Part shown: piece by piece, positions 35,889 through 48,522 of the stretch | Position numbering within the stretch: the first letter of the stretch is position 1 | How the letters are laid out: every line of letters begins with the position of its first letter | NCBI GenBank assembly: GCA_034687125.1 | Contig: JAQGBZ010000377.1 | Span: forward strand, 1-58,622 | Source of the DNA: Neelides folsomi | Lineage: Eukaryota; Arthropoda; Collembola; Neelipleona; Neelidae | Length of the DNA: 58,622 nt | Direction of reading: 5' to 3' | Translations under genes and position numbers: made by a program | The notes under the pieces: generated by a model | Seen by the model: only the letters and a program-made list of their open reading frames with translations | Told to the model about the DNA's origin: nothing | The model's database searches: none

Positions 35889-38800
35889 ATGTCGTCGGGA
35901 CGGTACTACGAGGGTGGAGGGCCCCCGAAGGTCGTGGACAGGTCGCCCTCGTCGAGGAATTACATCCTCTCGGCCCCTGCGTCCAACAGAGGATCACCCA
36001 GGGGAGGAAGGTCAGGAGTTTAAAACATTTCTTTTCACGATCAATCAAACCCCGGTCGTTGACAACTCCACGTCCCAACCCTTTTCATTTACTCAACACC
36101 TTCCAATCTTTATAATCTAATTCTTTAATCAGTCTTTTTAAATAAGTCTCAATTTTTTAACTCAAATTTTCAAAAGCTGAATTTATAATTAATAGAATTA
36201 AGCTATTAATTAAATAAATATAATTATTTGATCAGGAAAATCGGTTGAATTTATTTAGTGTGATGTGATATGTGAGCCCTTATGATATAATTCCTTTATA
36301 ATTTCATTTGTATTTATTTATTTGGTACGGAATGTAAATTATGGTTAAATGAGATTTAAGAGGATTTTTTTGTTTACTAGTGAGGTTTTCATTATGATTT
36401 TTCATTGGTTTTTAGACCTACGCGTTCAAGCACAAATTCCCCGTTGGGCCACTACGGGGAAATGGAGGAATACGAAAGAAGCCGATCAACTTCGAGACTC
36501 AACAGATTCCCCGACAATGAATTCGTTCCTATACGAGAAAGATCACTCGACCGACGCGGCCAACCGATCCAAGGTACAAAATTCCGTTCAATTACATCGA
36601 ATTAAGATTAAACTAAATCGCTGCCACATTTTTACCCAAACATTTAATTGTAACCACATTTAAGATTAAAATAGTGTTTACTCACAATACATTACCTAAC
36701 TCTATTATAAGCATCACAGTTTGACATTCTTTTTACTAATTGGATCTAAATTGTAACTTTACATTTAAATTAAAGGATAAAATATTTAAATAACTACAAA
36801 ACATATAAAAATAACTAAAATTGATATTTAAACAACTTCATAAGATATTTAAATAATTACAATTGATATTTAATAACTACAATTGATATTTAAACAACTC
36901 TAAATAACTAAAAGATGTTAAAATGTTAAAGAATGTTAAATTGCATTAACTTTAATTATTTTGGTCGTCTTGAATTCTTTCTCTGAGGGATTTAAATAAT
37001 TTTATTTTTGGGCTATTTGAAGGACCCTACAACAACGGAAGTAAACGAACCAATATTTTCTCTCTTATTTCTCTTTCGTATTCCTTGAGTTTAATAAAAG
37101 TGTAGTCACGTAGATTGGTAGAAAGTGTTACATGCCTCTTGTGGGTCTTTTAATTGCCTCTTCATCTAATTAGCTTCACAAGGCATATACCTTCTGTATT
37201 TAATGTAGTCTTTATATATAATGGTCCATGCATGGACTTTTCCCCTTTTCACACCTCACGTTCCAACATCGTGTTCCGCCTTTATTAGCTCCCTTTTTAT
37301 CTTCTCTTATGGCCCTCATTAACTTTCTCACTTATTATCTAATATCAAAGAAATGAATGCTACCTTTATTCAACCCTTGCTTTCTCATTATTTAATGAGC
37401 TTTCTTTTATCCAATCCTTTTTACCTTTTATCATCATCATCTTTTCCCATAATCTTTTCTCATTAGTTTCATATTCTCACCTGTACTATTTTCATTAACT
37501 TTTACTATCATCTTTATTTTTTAACACTATAGATTTTCTCCCTTTAAACTCAATATATATATATTCACGACCATTGTTTTTTCCATTTATGGGAACGTGT
37601 GAGTGTGATTTGGACGTGATTTGCAAATTGTGATTAAATGCTCATTAATTAGTTTAATTACCATTTTTACTATTAAATATGTATTTGAACAATTATCGCT
37701 ACTTGGACATTAACAAACACTTCATTTAACTTTAAATTAACACAAATTAATTGCTAATTAATTGAGATTTTTATATGTACAATTTTATATTTATATGTAA
37801 TTTTACAAAATCTCTATAATATGAAGAGTATTTGAGTAATACTTTAAAGTACTTACGTTGTATTACTTTTAGAGTAAAATTTGAGCAATACAAGTTTTAT
37901 ACTATTGTATATAGTTTCATACGTTTTATACATTTTGATTCAAATAGTAATCAAATAGTCGTTTAGATTGAGTTTAGAAATTTTTAAGCCAATTAGCCAA
38001 TGTACTTCTTAGCTCCTCTGTGTGATGGGGAGAACGTAAGTAGAATGAATTGAGTAGTAAGTTTGACTGGTTGCAGAGCCGTACGTAGACGAAGTAGATT
38101 ACTACAACAATCCGCCGCCGCAGTCGATTATCCGAAGAGGGGCAGGGGGCGGCGGGCGACCTCCGGGTGACCCTTCAAACTACCTCAATGAACTCCAGTA
38201 CCAAAATGGGGATTTGCAACGGGAGCTCAGCAACCTCAAGAAGGAGCTTGAACTCACCAATCAAAAGCTCGGGTCGTCGATGCACTCTATCAAAACCTTC
38301 TGGTCACCGGAACTCAAAAAAGAACGAGCTCTGAGGAAAGAAGAATCTTCGAGATATTCTCTTCTCACTGACCAACTCAAATTACTCAATTCTGAGAATC
38401 AGGTAAACAAACATGTAAATACTCCATTTATTATTTAATTAAATAATAATTTAAATTAAATTTTACAATTTAAATTAATAGAAATGAATTGAAGGCATTA
38501 GAAAACAACTCAATATTGACAATGAGTTTTTTAGCCATGTTCATATTTATGTATTAGTTGATTACTGTTTTTGAACAATGGGGAGAATAATAATAATTTA
38601 TATTTTATTAGAAATCAGCATTGTTGGTGCGCCAGTTGGAAGAAGAGTTGAGAATGCGAATGAGGTCCGGAGGGAATCAACACGAACTCCAGAGGAACCT
38701 TGAAGTTCTCATCTCGGAAAATGAACATCTCGTGAGAGAAATCCGGATTTTGAGAGAAACAATTAAAGAGCTCGAGCTGCGACTCGAATCACAAAAGTCA

Positions 38801-41800
38801 ACACTTCAGTCGAGGGACGAATCCATTAAGAAACTCCTAGAAATGCTACAAACCAAAGGAATGGGTAAAAGACCATTTAAAATTAAAACCTTCTTTGTTC
38901 AAAACTTTCACCAAACTCATAAACTTTGTATTTTTTACCATGCGGCTAACTAAAATAAAATATACAGTTAACTAAAAAAATAAGATGTGAAGTTAACTAA
39001 AATCAAATCTCATACAGTTAATTAATATAATGATTAACTTATTATTTATATTTTGTAGCTGGTAAGGAAGAGGAACGAATGGTGCAACAAATTCAATTCA
39101 TAGCGGGCAAACAAGTAAGTTTTATTTCTTAACTTTAAGAATTCAAGGTTTCAAAGGGGGAATAAATGGGGTAGTAAAAGGGAGAAATCAATAAAGCCAT
39201 TATGTGCCTTTGAGAAAGTCTCAAATCCTTGCCAAGGATCAATAATAATTAAAAATACACTTCAATAACTCCCACGTCAATCTTCGACCCTCGGGATGTT
39301 TAATTCATTTCCTCTTGTATTATTAATCATTTACATTAATATTACATATAATCTATATTTAGATCAAATTCTTATCCATTTTATTTCCTTTTATATAATT
39401 TATAATTCTTTCTACAATTACAAATATTACTTATATAGATAACATAGGTATATCATACTCATATCGGTATGTTAGTTTTATAAAATAATATGAAGTGTAT
39501 TGATACTTTGATGCAACGGTAAATTTTATAAAAAATCGTGATCATTTTTTAAAATTCTCATTAAGATTTCATTCTTTTCACGAGCGTAATAAATAATGGT
39601 AGTTTCATGTGTAAATGTGTAATATCTTGTCCAGATCGAGGAACTTCGAATCGAGCTGAATAAACGTGACCAGGAAGCGAACTCAATGTCGACGAAGATG
39701 AAAACGTTGGAGGAACAGCAAGCGGATTACCAAAGGCACATTGCCGTACTTAAAGAGTCTCTCTGTGCGAAGGAGGAACATTATAATATGTTACAAGGAG
39801 ATGTAAGAATTTCACAATTCACAATTAAAATCCAATAAAATTAGTAAAAATCCAATTAATTAATAATTCCTAAATAGTTCAAATCATCTTTCAATTATAT
39901 TTGGACAAATTTCTCAGGATTAATATTTACAAACCCACTTCAAAACTGAACAAGCTATTTAAATTAAGTTTATTGTAATTGACCTTTTAATAATTTGTTT
40001 TTAATGGGAATTTTATTAAGTGGTTTTTAATAAATTGACTTTTAATTGAATATGGAGGTAAATTGAAGATTAAATTGGATATTAATTAAATTCTTTTGTT
40101 CATTTAGGTTGAAGAATTGCGGGCACGATTGGAAGAGAAGAATCGGATGATTGAGAAAAAAACCAACAGCGCGATGTCGGCAGCTCAGGAGCGAAATCGC
40201 TTCGCTTCTGACTTTTCCGAACTTCGGGATCAGATGGAGATCAAGGAAAGGAAAGTGAGCGTTTTGCAGAGGAAGATCGAAAACCTTGAAGATCTCCTGA
40301 GGGAAAAAGACGTCCAAGTCGACATGGCCCGGGCCAGGTAAATAAATTATTAATTTTATCAATTTCTCTCCTTCAAATTTCCTCATTCATTTGGGAGAAA
40401 GCAAGGTGAATTTTTAACAGTTTTTTACTTTTTAGCTTTTGACCCAATTTGAACCATTTATAACCATTTAGTTCAATCAAAAGCATTTTTGATCTTTAAG
40501 GCTCATAAATGTTCATTTTTGTCCTTTTTATGATGTCTGGTAGGAGTGAAGGTAATGGGCAATTAAGAAAGATAAAGTGCACATTGAGAATGTAATTAGG
40601 GCTGGTTTGATGAAGTTGATGAAGGTGAATTAAGTTTTATGATGTCAACAGGTTGGCTCAATATCAAAGTAACAACGCGGAGCCGACGTCCAATTTGGAA
40701 GAAAGTTTGCTGGAGAAGGAAAAGCAAATTTCTCAACTGCGGGAGCAAAGAGATCGGGCCGAGAATGAGAAAATGGAAGAACGCGAACTTCACGACCGCG
40801 ACGTGGCCGAGTCGAAGCTCAAAATTCATGCGATTGAGTCAGAACTCGAAAAAGTTCAAGTTCGATATGATCGAATTATGAATGAAAAAGTAATTAAATA
40901 ATAACTCAATAGAATCAATAGACATGTCTAGACATCTAAGGAAAATAATAAACTTTAAACAATTAACTGTTTATTAACTTTAACTTTTAATTAATAAAAT
41001 GTTTTTTTCCGAAGGATCGTCTTGAGTCAAAATTGGAACAGTCACAATCCGAACTTGGAAAATGTAAAGCAGAATTGGAGAAAACTAGTCATGAGTATGG
41101 AAAGAATTCGTCAGAATACGAATCACATAGAACGAGAATCACGAAACTAGAATTGGAGAATGAACGACTTCGTGTACGTTCATTATTTAATTAAATATCA
41201 TTATAATTAATTTAATCTTTTATCTGTTGAGTTACGAGAATTCTTTCTTCTTTAATTTTGTATATTGACTTTCATAGAATTTACATAAATATATTTAACT
41301 AATTGTAAGTGTATTATACTAAATTGTTTTTTAATAAATGTTGATATTTTTAACTAGGATGATCGCGATCGTCTCGAACAATCGTCATCTAAACGGTTGG
41401 GTCATGAACATAGCGATTATTACAGCACAGAAAAATTGGAAAAAGAGCTGCGAAGAACTCAGGCTGAGTTGAAGCTCAATACCGCGGATCTCGAGAGAAA
41501 CAAAACAGAATTGGAGAATTTACAAGAGAAGTTGGAAAAGTCACAAGGGGAAGTTTACAGGCTTAAAGCCAAGTTGGACAATTCCTTGTCGGAAAAGGAA
41601 AGTTTGAAGGATGAGAACGATCGGAATCAACTTCTCGTTTCACGAATTCACTCCGAGAGAGAAAAACTCAATTTGGAGTTGGAGAAGTCAAGGGATGAAT
41701 TGGAAAGGCTCAAGGAGAACCTTCAAAAGCAATCCATGAATAATGAAAAGAATCTCAATAATTATGACAAACTACAATCCGATTATGACAAAATGCAGGT

Positions 41801-44800
41801 AATGGTTATAAAAAATTAGAAAAATCTAATTAGGAAATAATTGTATTAATATAAGTATTGTATTAAAATCTATTTAAAAAATTATTAATGAAATTAAAAT
41901 AAAGGACATTTCACTTAAATAAAAAGTTAGATACTTTTTCAAGTTAAATTAAAATGTTTAATTGAATTTTAGGAAAAATTCGATAAAGTTTTTGGCGAAA
42001 ATCGTCGCCTTTTGAATGAAAAGGAAAAAATGAGTTTCGAGCTCTCAAACCTCCAAGTAAATTTGGACAAAGGCGTTGGCCAACTTTCGCGTCTCACTAA
42101 AGAAAAGGAAACATTGTCGTTTGAAAATGATGAGTTGAAGGAGAAATTGGATAAAGTTGCTTCTTCGTCCTCACGACTCAACTCGGATCTCTCGAATCTC
42201 CACAAAGAGAATGAACGGTTGATTGAAAAGATTGAATTCTTGCAAGGGCAAACTCTCAAATTGGCCCGAGAACGGGATTCTTTTAAATCTGACTTGTCCA
42301 ATGCTCAGGAGCTCACCCACAAGTCAGTTACTAAATTAGAAGCCGAAAAGGAATTCTCAGCCGTTGAGATGAAAAATCTGAAATTGGACATTGAAAAGCA
42401 GCGGAAAGAAGTTGAAAAAGCCGAGCAAAATTATGAACTTGCCCGATTAGAAAACGAGAATATTTTAAAAACCAAAGAAAAGATTACACTCGATTACAAA
42501 AAGCTTCAAAAAGAATTCGAGGATCGACTCCTTGAATCGGAAAAGACAAAAGGGACTTTGGAGAAATTGGAAATTGCCAATTTGCAAATCGGGCGGATGC
42601 AAATTGCTGAAGATAAACTTCGAACCGATCGCGAAAAGCTTCGAGCTGATTTGGAAGTTTTCAAAGAAAAGAATGAATTCTACTCACTTGAAAATAAAAA
42701 ATGGCAAGAGAAAATTGCAACCCTTTCAGCGTCAAATACCAACTTGGAATCAGAACTCGAACGACTTCATACAAATTATGGAAGGGCTCATGCAAGCCAA
42801 GAAAAGAACTCTGAGGAAATTTCAATTCTTAATTCCATTATTGAAAATAAACAACGAGAGATTGAGAAATTGAAAGGTCAAGTGACATTAAATAGCGAAA
42901 ATCCTGAAATGAGAGGTGAAGTAGAAAATCTGAGGAGGTTGCTAACAGAGTCTGAAAATCAAATCGAGGGATTGAAACGAGAAGTCAGAGGGAAAGGGGA
43001 CCAACTCAATGAGACAAAACGGATCATGAAGGAATTGGAAGAAAGAAGTGTGGATCGATCAGAAGCTTTAAAAATAAGATCGTTGTTAGAAGAAAAAGCT
43101 AATGAAGTGAGTCGGCTGAACCGAATCTTGGAAGAGAAAGCGGGAGAGTTTGGGAATAAAGCGAAAGAAGCAACGAAAGCGACGGACAAATTGGAAAGAA
43201 TGAAAATCCAATTAGATAAATATGAAAAACAATTGAGCAAATACGAACACGAGATGATGCAATTGACAAGCGAAAGAGATGAATTGATTCTTCAATTAGA
43301 AAAGAGTCAAGAATTGCTTTTACAATTCCAGAAAGAACTCAATGAGAGATCTGGGCAAAGTAAGTTTTGTTATCATTAAATTTAAAAAAATTAATTAACA
43401 AATCGTCAAACCACGGACAGAACTAGTAAAAGTTCAAAATTAACCATTTATAACATTTTTAATTAAAAATGATTTCGACTTCTAACAAAAAAATAGTGAA
43501 ATTGGTTTAACTTTTAACTTTTAAAGCAGTTTAAATTAAATTTTGTTTAACACCGCATATTTATATATTATAATAACGTAGTACTATAATCAATATTGTA
43601 TAAATATTTTTACAGTACAATGCGAATAAAAATTGATTTGATTTATTTCCAGATGAGAAACAAGAAGAATTGAATCTCTTACGCCAAAAGATCTGCGAAT
43701 ATGATGGCGAACTTGGCAAAGTGAAGAAAATGTATGACGGGGAACGAAAGAAATCCGAAAGTTATGAACAACGACTCAGACAACTTGAAGAGAAATTCAA
43801 AGGAGTTGAAAGAGAAAGAGCTGAAAAGGAACAGAGAATGGAATCACAATTGGAATCACTCTGTAATGAACTTGATCAGAAAAAGGTTAAAAATTAACAA
43901 TAATTAAATTAATTACTTTTAATTTATTAATTTGTTATAATGGTTATATTTATATTATTTAAATATTTATTAATATTAATATTTTTTACAGCGCGCTTTG
44001 GATAATCTCGAAGCCAATAAACAAAAATCGGGTCAAAGCGAAGGAGAACTTCGTAAACAAATTGAAGAACAGAAGCGTCAATTGACTGACCTTCGTTCTC
44101 ATGCTTCTAACGTTCAAAAAGAGCTGGAAATAGAGAAATTGCGTTCAGAAGAACTTGACAAATTCCTGGTCCACACGGGCGAGCAGCTCCAGGAGCAGCA
44201 AACCCAAATGAATCAAATGCAAGGAACGATTCAACAACAACAGCAAGCGTTGGCCCACGCGGCCAAAGCTCCACCGCCACAACAATCCGGTGCGGGAGAC
44301 GAAGCTTTGAGGAAGGAACTCGCTGTTGCCAAGGAAATGGAAGCGAAAGGAGCCAAAGAAATGGAGAGGCTTTTACAATTAGTCAAAATGACCCAAGAGG
44401 AGCAAAATGCAAAGGAGAGAACTATCAGGGAACTGCAAGAGTGAGTTACATTTTTAATTTTGAATAATTGACAATTTTTAATTGAATTGGACTATTTTGG
44501 ACATATATTTACGTAATATTTATACTTATGCGATCTATTTCAAGTTACTTAACTAATATGTATATTTTACAAATATTTTATTTAATTCTTAATATTTAAT
44601 TTTTTCTTTGGCTTTCCAGCGCTTTGAGAGCGGAGAAAGCAAAAGCGGCGGCTGATCAGGTAAAACAATCAGTAAATTATCTAATTATAAATACAAATAA
44701 TAATAATAGTCTTAAATTATAATATAAATTAACTGTAAATTTTAAAATTAACCGTTTTTTAACTTATATGTTTTTAAATGCTTTTTATTTTTAAAAAATA

Positions 44801-47800
44801 AATGTAAACATCTTGAGCATTTGTTTAGCTTATTAAAAATTAATTTTAAAAATTTTAATTTACTGACTAAATATTTTTGAATTTGATTGAAGCTTTTTTG
44901 AAGCCAATAACTGTACTAATATGTGTTTTGCTTATGTGTGTTTGTTTTATTGAAAAAGGGGCCTCTTGGAGCTGGGGCGGGATTCCTCAAATCTCTCTTC
45001 TAAATCCGCCGCTGGAACCTCCGAACAATAAACTTGGCATATCCAGATTGTAAAAATCCTCGACCCTGCGTCGACAGTAACACAAATATTTCCCTGCGAC
45101 AAAGTGGAACTTTTTGTCTCAACCCGCGTTGGTAGTTGAATAACTTTTAGCTCTCGCGTGAATGCTCTTGACCGCCTATTTAAATATCTAACCATTAAAC
45201 TAAATGATGAGTAATAATTATACTATACTAAAATATACGGTGGGATTTTTGAACTCTGGAGTCGTTTGGCGTCTGTGTGTGGTAGTGAAGAGGGGAATGA
45301 AAAAAATACAATAAAACTCGTACTACTAATTGTAATTAATAATTTTAACTCAAACGTTCCATAAACCACAACTTCGTCTTGTACATTTAACAATAATATC
45401 TCACACAATATAAAATGTGGGGAAATTTAAAAAAGGAAATTGTTTAAAAAAACATCATATTTAACAATTTTTACTATCCCAAAGACGTACATTTAACTTT
45501 AACTATCATGAACATATTTAAAACACAATAATAATAAAGAAACCTAACTAAATACTTTAAATAACACTGTTGAATTGAATAATTCCAAGTGTTGGAAATC
45601 TGCATAGATTTGTGTGTGCTCGCGTGGGTTTATTTCTCTATCAAATTCCTCTGTGTGTTTCGTAATTATGAAAGGAGTTTTGAAAGTTGAGAAAATTTAA
45701 TTTAGGACATTTAAATATATAATTAATAATTTAATCATTTTGTGGTGCTTTTTCAATCTTTGTTCAAATCTGTTTTAATCCTTTAATAAATAATATTGTT
45801 AATTAGGATTAAATGTTGAAACCTTCTCAAAACTTGTTTGTGAAAATTGTTGTGTCGAATCTCCTAATTGAAGCTATAATAATGCTAAATATTCCAGTAC
45901 AATGGTTAATAACAATTTATAATAAGCAACGACTAGTCAATTAATTAAGTTAATTAATTATTCTTAATTAATGAATTTATTATTAAGTTATGTTTGTGTC
46001 TATGAACCTTATTTATAATTTGAATGTAAGTTGGAGGCATTGCGGGGAAGCAATGAAGAAATGGAGAAAATTCTCCAATTGGCCGAAACAAGGGGAGAAG
46101 AAGCGGAGAGAGTTAAAGAAATTCTTTCTGCTCAATCTCTCGAAATTTTTGAATTGAGGTAAAAATTAAAAACTTGGTTTTAAATCTAATTAATTAATTA
46201 ATTAGATATTAATTAATTAAGATAGTAAAAAGAGAATTAATAGTTAAAGTTATTATCACCTGTGTAATTGTAATTATTTTGATTTGTCCTTGGTAATATG
46301 TTTAGACAAAAGTTTTTATCTTCGACGTTGTCCGAGAAGGACGCCCAAATTGCACTCCTTGAGATGAGGAACGTTGAGCCTGGCGCCCTCCGTTCCCTCA
46401 CGCGAGAAAGAGACGACATCCTTGCAAAAATGCAATTTGAGGTGGGATTTTGTTTTAATTAGATTTAATTAAAACCGTCGTTAATTAAAATCTAAATTGC
46501 TATTTAAATGCATAGGGAACTTTAATACAATAAAGTGCGTATTTTTGTTGAATAACCAAATTACTTAAAATTGAATGGCGACTTCCCTTTTTAACACTCA
46601 CAAAGTCCAAAAGTAAATTTCTCATCGTGTGTGTTGTTTCTATCAAAGTCGAGTTACAGAATTCGCTCGTATGTAAATTGTAAATAATATACGTAATAAT
46701 ATATGAAATAACAATGGCTAAATAAAATTAATCATTTGGAAACTATTAGTAGCAAATAAGGGTAATTAATTATTATATTATTATATATAATAATTAGTAA
46801 ATTGAAAATAGGGAATTATAGAAGGTAATTAATCACAATTAGTCATTGAGTAATTTCAATTAATTAATAAACCGCTGTTGGGATTTATTATCAAAATAAC
46901 CGAATTGTTTCCGATCCTTGAAAGAATCTCTAAAGTTAGCAGTTGTTGTTTATTAAAATGTTACTGTTAATTAATAATATTAATCAACTGTTAATTACAG
47001 ATAGTTAAATAATTTAATATTGGACTAATGTTAGTTAATTTAATAATTAAATAACAATCAGTTTCATTGAGGAAATATTAACATTAATTCTAATTCTGTT
47101 GTAGTGTTAATTAAACCAAGGAAGGATTTGGATCTAAAGAAATTAACAATTTATTTAAATAGAATATTTTTCTTTAAAAACTTTATAAGGTTTACAGATT
47201 TAAAAAAGGTTGAGTGAGGGAATTTAAATAATGCTTATGTGTGTGAATGTTATTGAAACAACGTTCAAGTTCATCCAAAAGTTCATGTCAACGAAGACGT
47301 TTTCACACGTTTTCTTAAATTTACAAAATTAATAAATAAATTAACATCAACTTTAAAAAGTGTGGATTAAAAGTGTAGGGAAAGTGTAATTATTCAAAAG
47401 TAGAGGAAAGTAATTAATTAACAAATCTAACAATGATTTTAACGTTGATTAAAATGTTAATTGAAGTTTAATTAAAGGGAAGCGGTTAAGCGGACGAGCA
47501 TGTTCATTTGATCTAACATATCCGTTATTACAATCCTTAATACATATGTATAACGAGCCTAAGATTAATAACCTACTTAATTAATTAACTTACTATATTA
47601 ATTAAATTTAATTAACTGAACTGATTTGTTAAAATATTCTCAATTTATAAATTGGATTAAATCTCAATTAATACAAATAACGTATGTAAACCAATAACGT
47701 ATTAATTCTAAACTAAATCCTTAAGAACTTCTTCACTCGGCGGAGTTAAATGTTAAATTTCGAGTGTTGTTTGTGGAAAGAGCCAGTTGGGGTTTTGGGC

Positions 47801-47929
47801 CAACTTGGTCGTAGTGGGAATTGATGTAGTGAAAAAATAATTAAATGTCTTTTTTAATTTATTTAATTTTTATTCCTTCCAATTCCTTTTGTTTAGAATC
47901 AGAAGCAAGTGCTCGGACATTCCAATTGA
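35889..47929 (+). CDS. brp: bruchpilot / ELKS-CAST active-zone scaffold, two alternative C-termini
   Basis: Long coiled-coil protein of the presynaptic active zone that clusters calcium channels. Shared exons: 35889-36010, 36416-36573, 38077-38402, 38612-38864, 39059-39114, 39635-39802, 40108-40337, 40652-40889, 41015-41173, 41358-41798, 41973-43359, 43653-43885, 43992-44440, 44620-44659. End A, 44959-45003, adds GPLGAGAGFLKSLF and stops: 1434 residues, the fly-type end. End B, 46031-46158, 46306-46441 and 47897-47929, carries LSEKDAQIALLEM, the conserved ELKS C-terminal signature, and stops after NQKQVLGHSN: about 1518 residues. All joins keep phase. Seen: EFVPIRERSLDRRG in the N-terminus; GDLQRELSNLKKELELTNQK, SIKTFWSPELKKERA and RHIAVLKESLCAKEEHYNML, almost invariant in the family; then heptads to the end with a Gln-rich patch near 44220. 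The last end-B exon is less certain. The start is chosen by the first ATG in the GC-rich leader. Confidence 0.95.
36574..38076. other. 1.5-kb bruchpilot intron 2
   Basis: AT-rich intron without other exons. At 36777-36916 a degenerate tandem repeat built on gatatttaaataactac and aattgatattt occurs several times. The stretch 37230-37500 is pyrimidine-rich. No feature beyond these. Confidence 0.6.
36777..36916. repeat. degenerate AT-rich tandem repeat in bruchpilot intron 2
   Basis: Five or more loose copies of a motif of about 20-25 bp containing atatttaaa and aactac, in one orientation. Confidence 0.5.
39115..39634. other. bruchpilot intron 5
   Basis: 520-bp intron. A less AT-rich stretch lies at about 39150-39290. 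No exon seen. Confidence 0.5.
45004..46030. other. 3' UTR of bruchpilot end A / intron of end B
   Basis: The region after the end-A stop contains AATAAA at 45310-45315, a plausible polyadenylation site for the shorter form. For end B the whole of 44660-46030 is an intron. The acceptor before 46031 (gaatgtaag) has a poor pyrimidine tract, so its use may be regulated. Confidence 0.5.
46442..47896. other. intron before terminal bruchpilot exon of end B
   Basis: 1.45 kb, AT-rich, no coding stretch seen. It ends in a strong pyrimidine tract and acceptor (ttccttttgtttag). The part near 47740-47820 is less AT-rich and holds a small palindrome (ccagttgg...ccaacttgg). Confidence 0.45.
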
Positions 47930-48522
47930 ATTATAACGAGAAAATATTGACTGCATTGTGTTACCAAAAATTTATTAAGTGTTATTGTCCTTTAATTATC
48001 ATTTTCAAATGGTCGGAGTTAAAATGACGGCGTTTGTATATTTTTATTATTTACTCAGACGATTCCTCTTTATTCTCACAGATCGATTAATTAATAAAAA
48101 AAGTTAAGATTTCAATTTCATTCACTTTTTATTCACTGCCATTATTCATCTAAATCATGAAAAAACTGCATAAAATTATTTTAAAATTAATTATTAAATA
48201 TTGATAAAAAATCAAAAAAATACTAAAAATGTATTATATTTACATTAAAAAACATCATGAACAAAATATTTGAAAAGAAATTTACAAAAAAATCTTTTAA
48301 TTTAATTATTCTTATTTATTAATCATCATCATAAAAAATAAATTAGTATAATGAATAAAACATTATGGAATTGAACCAATAAGATAATTAACTTTAAATT
48401 AATTTTTAATTATATTTAAAAGAGATCTTGTGGGGAAATGTTGTGGGGTGGGGGGGATTTTTTTCCTGTTTGTAGGTAAAAAAGAAGATGTTTGTGACCC
48501 CGTGGAGTCACTTGTGTTGAGG
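47930..48522. other. bruchpilot 3' UTR and serine protease 5' region
   Basis: AT-rich; a G run (gtggggtggggggg) lies near 48445, just before a probable acceptor (gtttgtag) at 48474 in the protease leader. No further exon is seen. Confidence 0.4.

Noticed and set aside
35755..36120. ORFs on both strands around the start of bruchpilot
   Set aside because: GC-rich leader sequence keeps frames open; only the frame from 35889 joins in phase to the next bruchpilot exon.
44947..45195. Minus-strand 82-codon ORF
   Set aside because: It lies opposite the end-A exon and 3' UTR of bruchpilot and has no recognisable motif.
47845..48027. 60-codon ORF with a signal-peptide-like start
   Set aside because: Its first part is the pyrimidine tract before a good splice acceptor at 47896; the terminal bruchpilot exon explains the sequence better.
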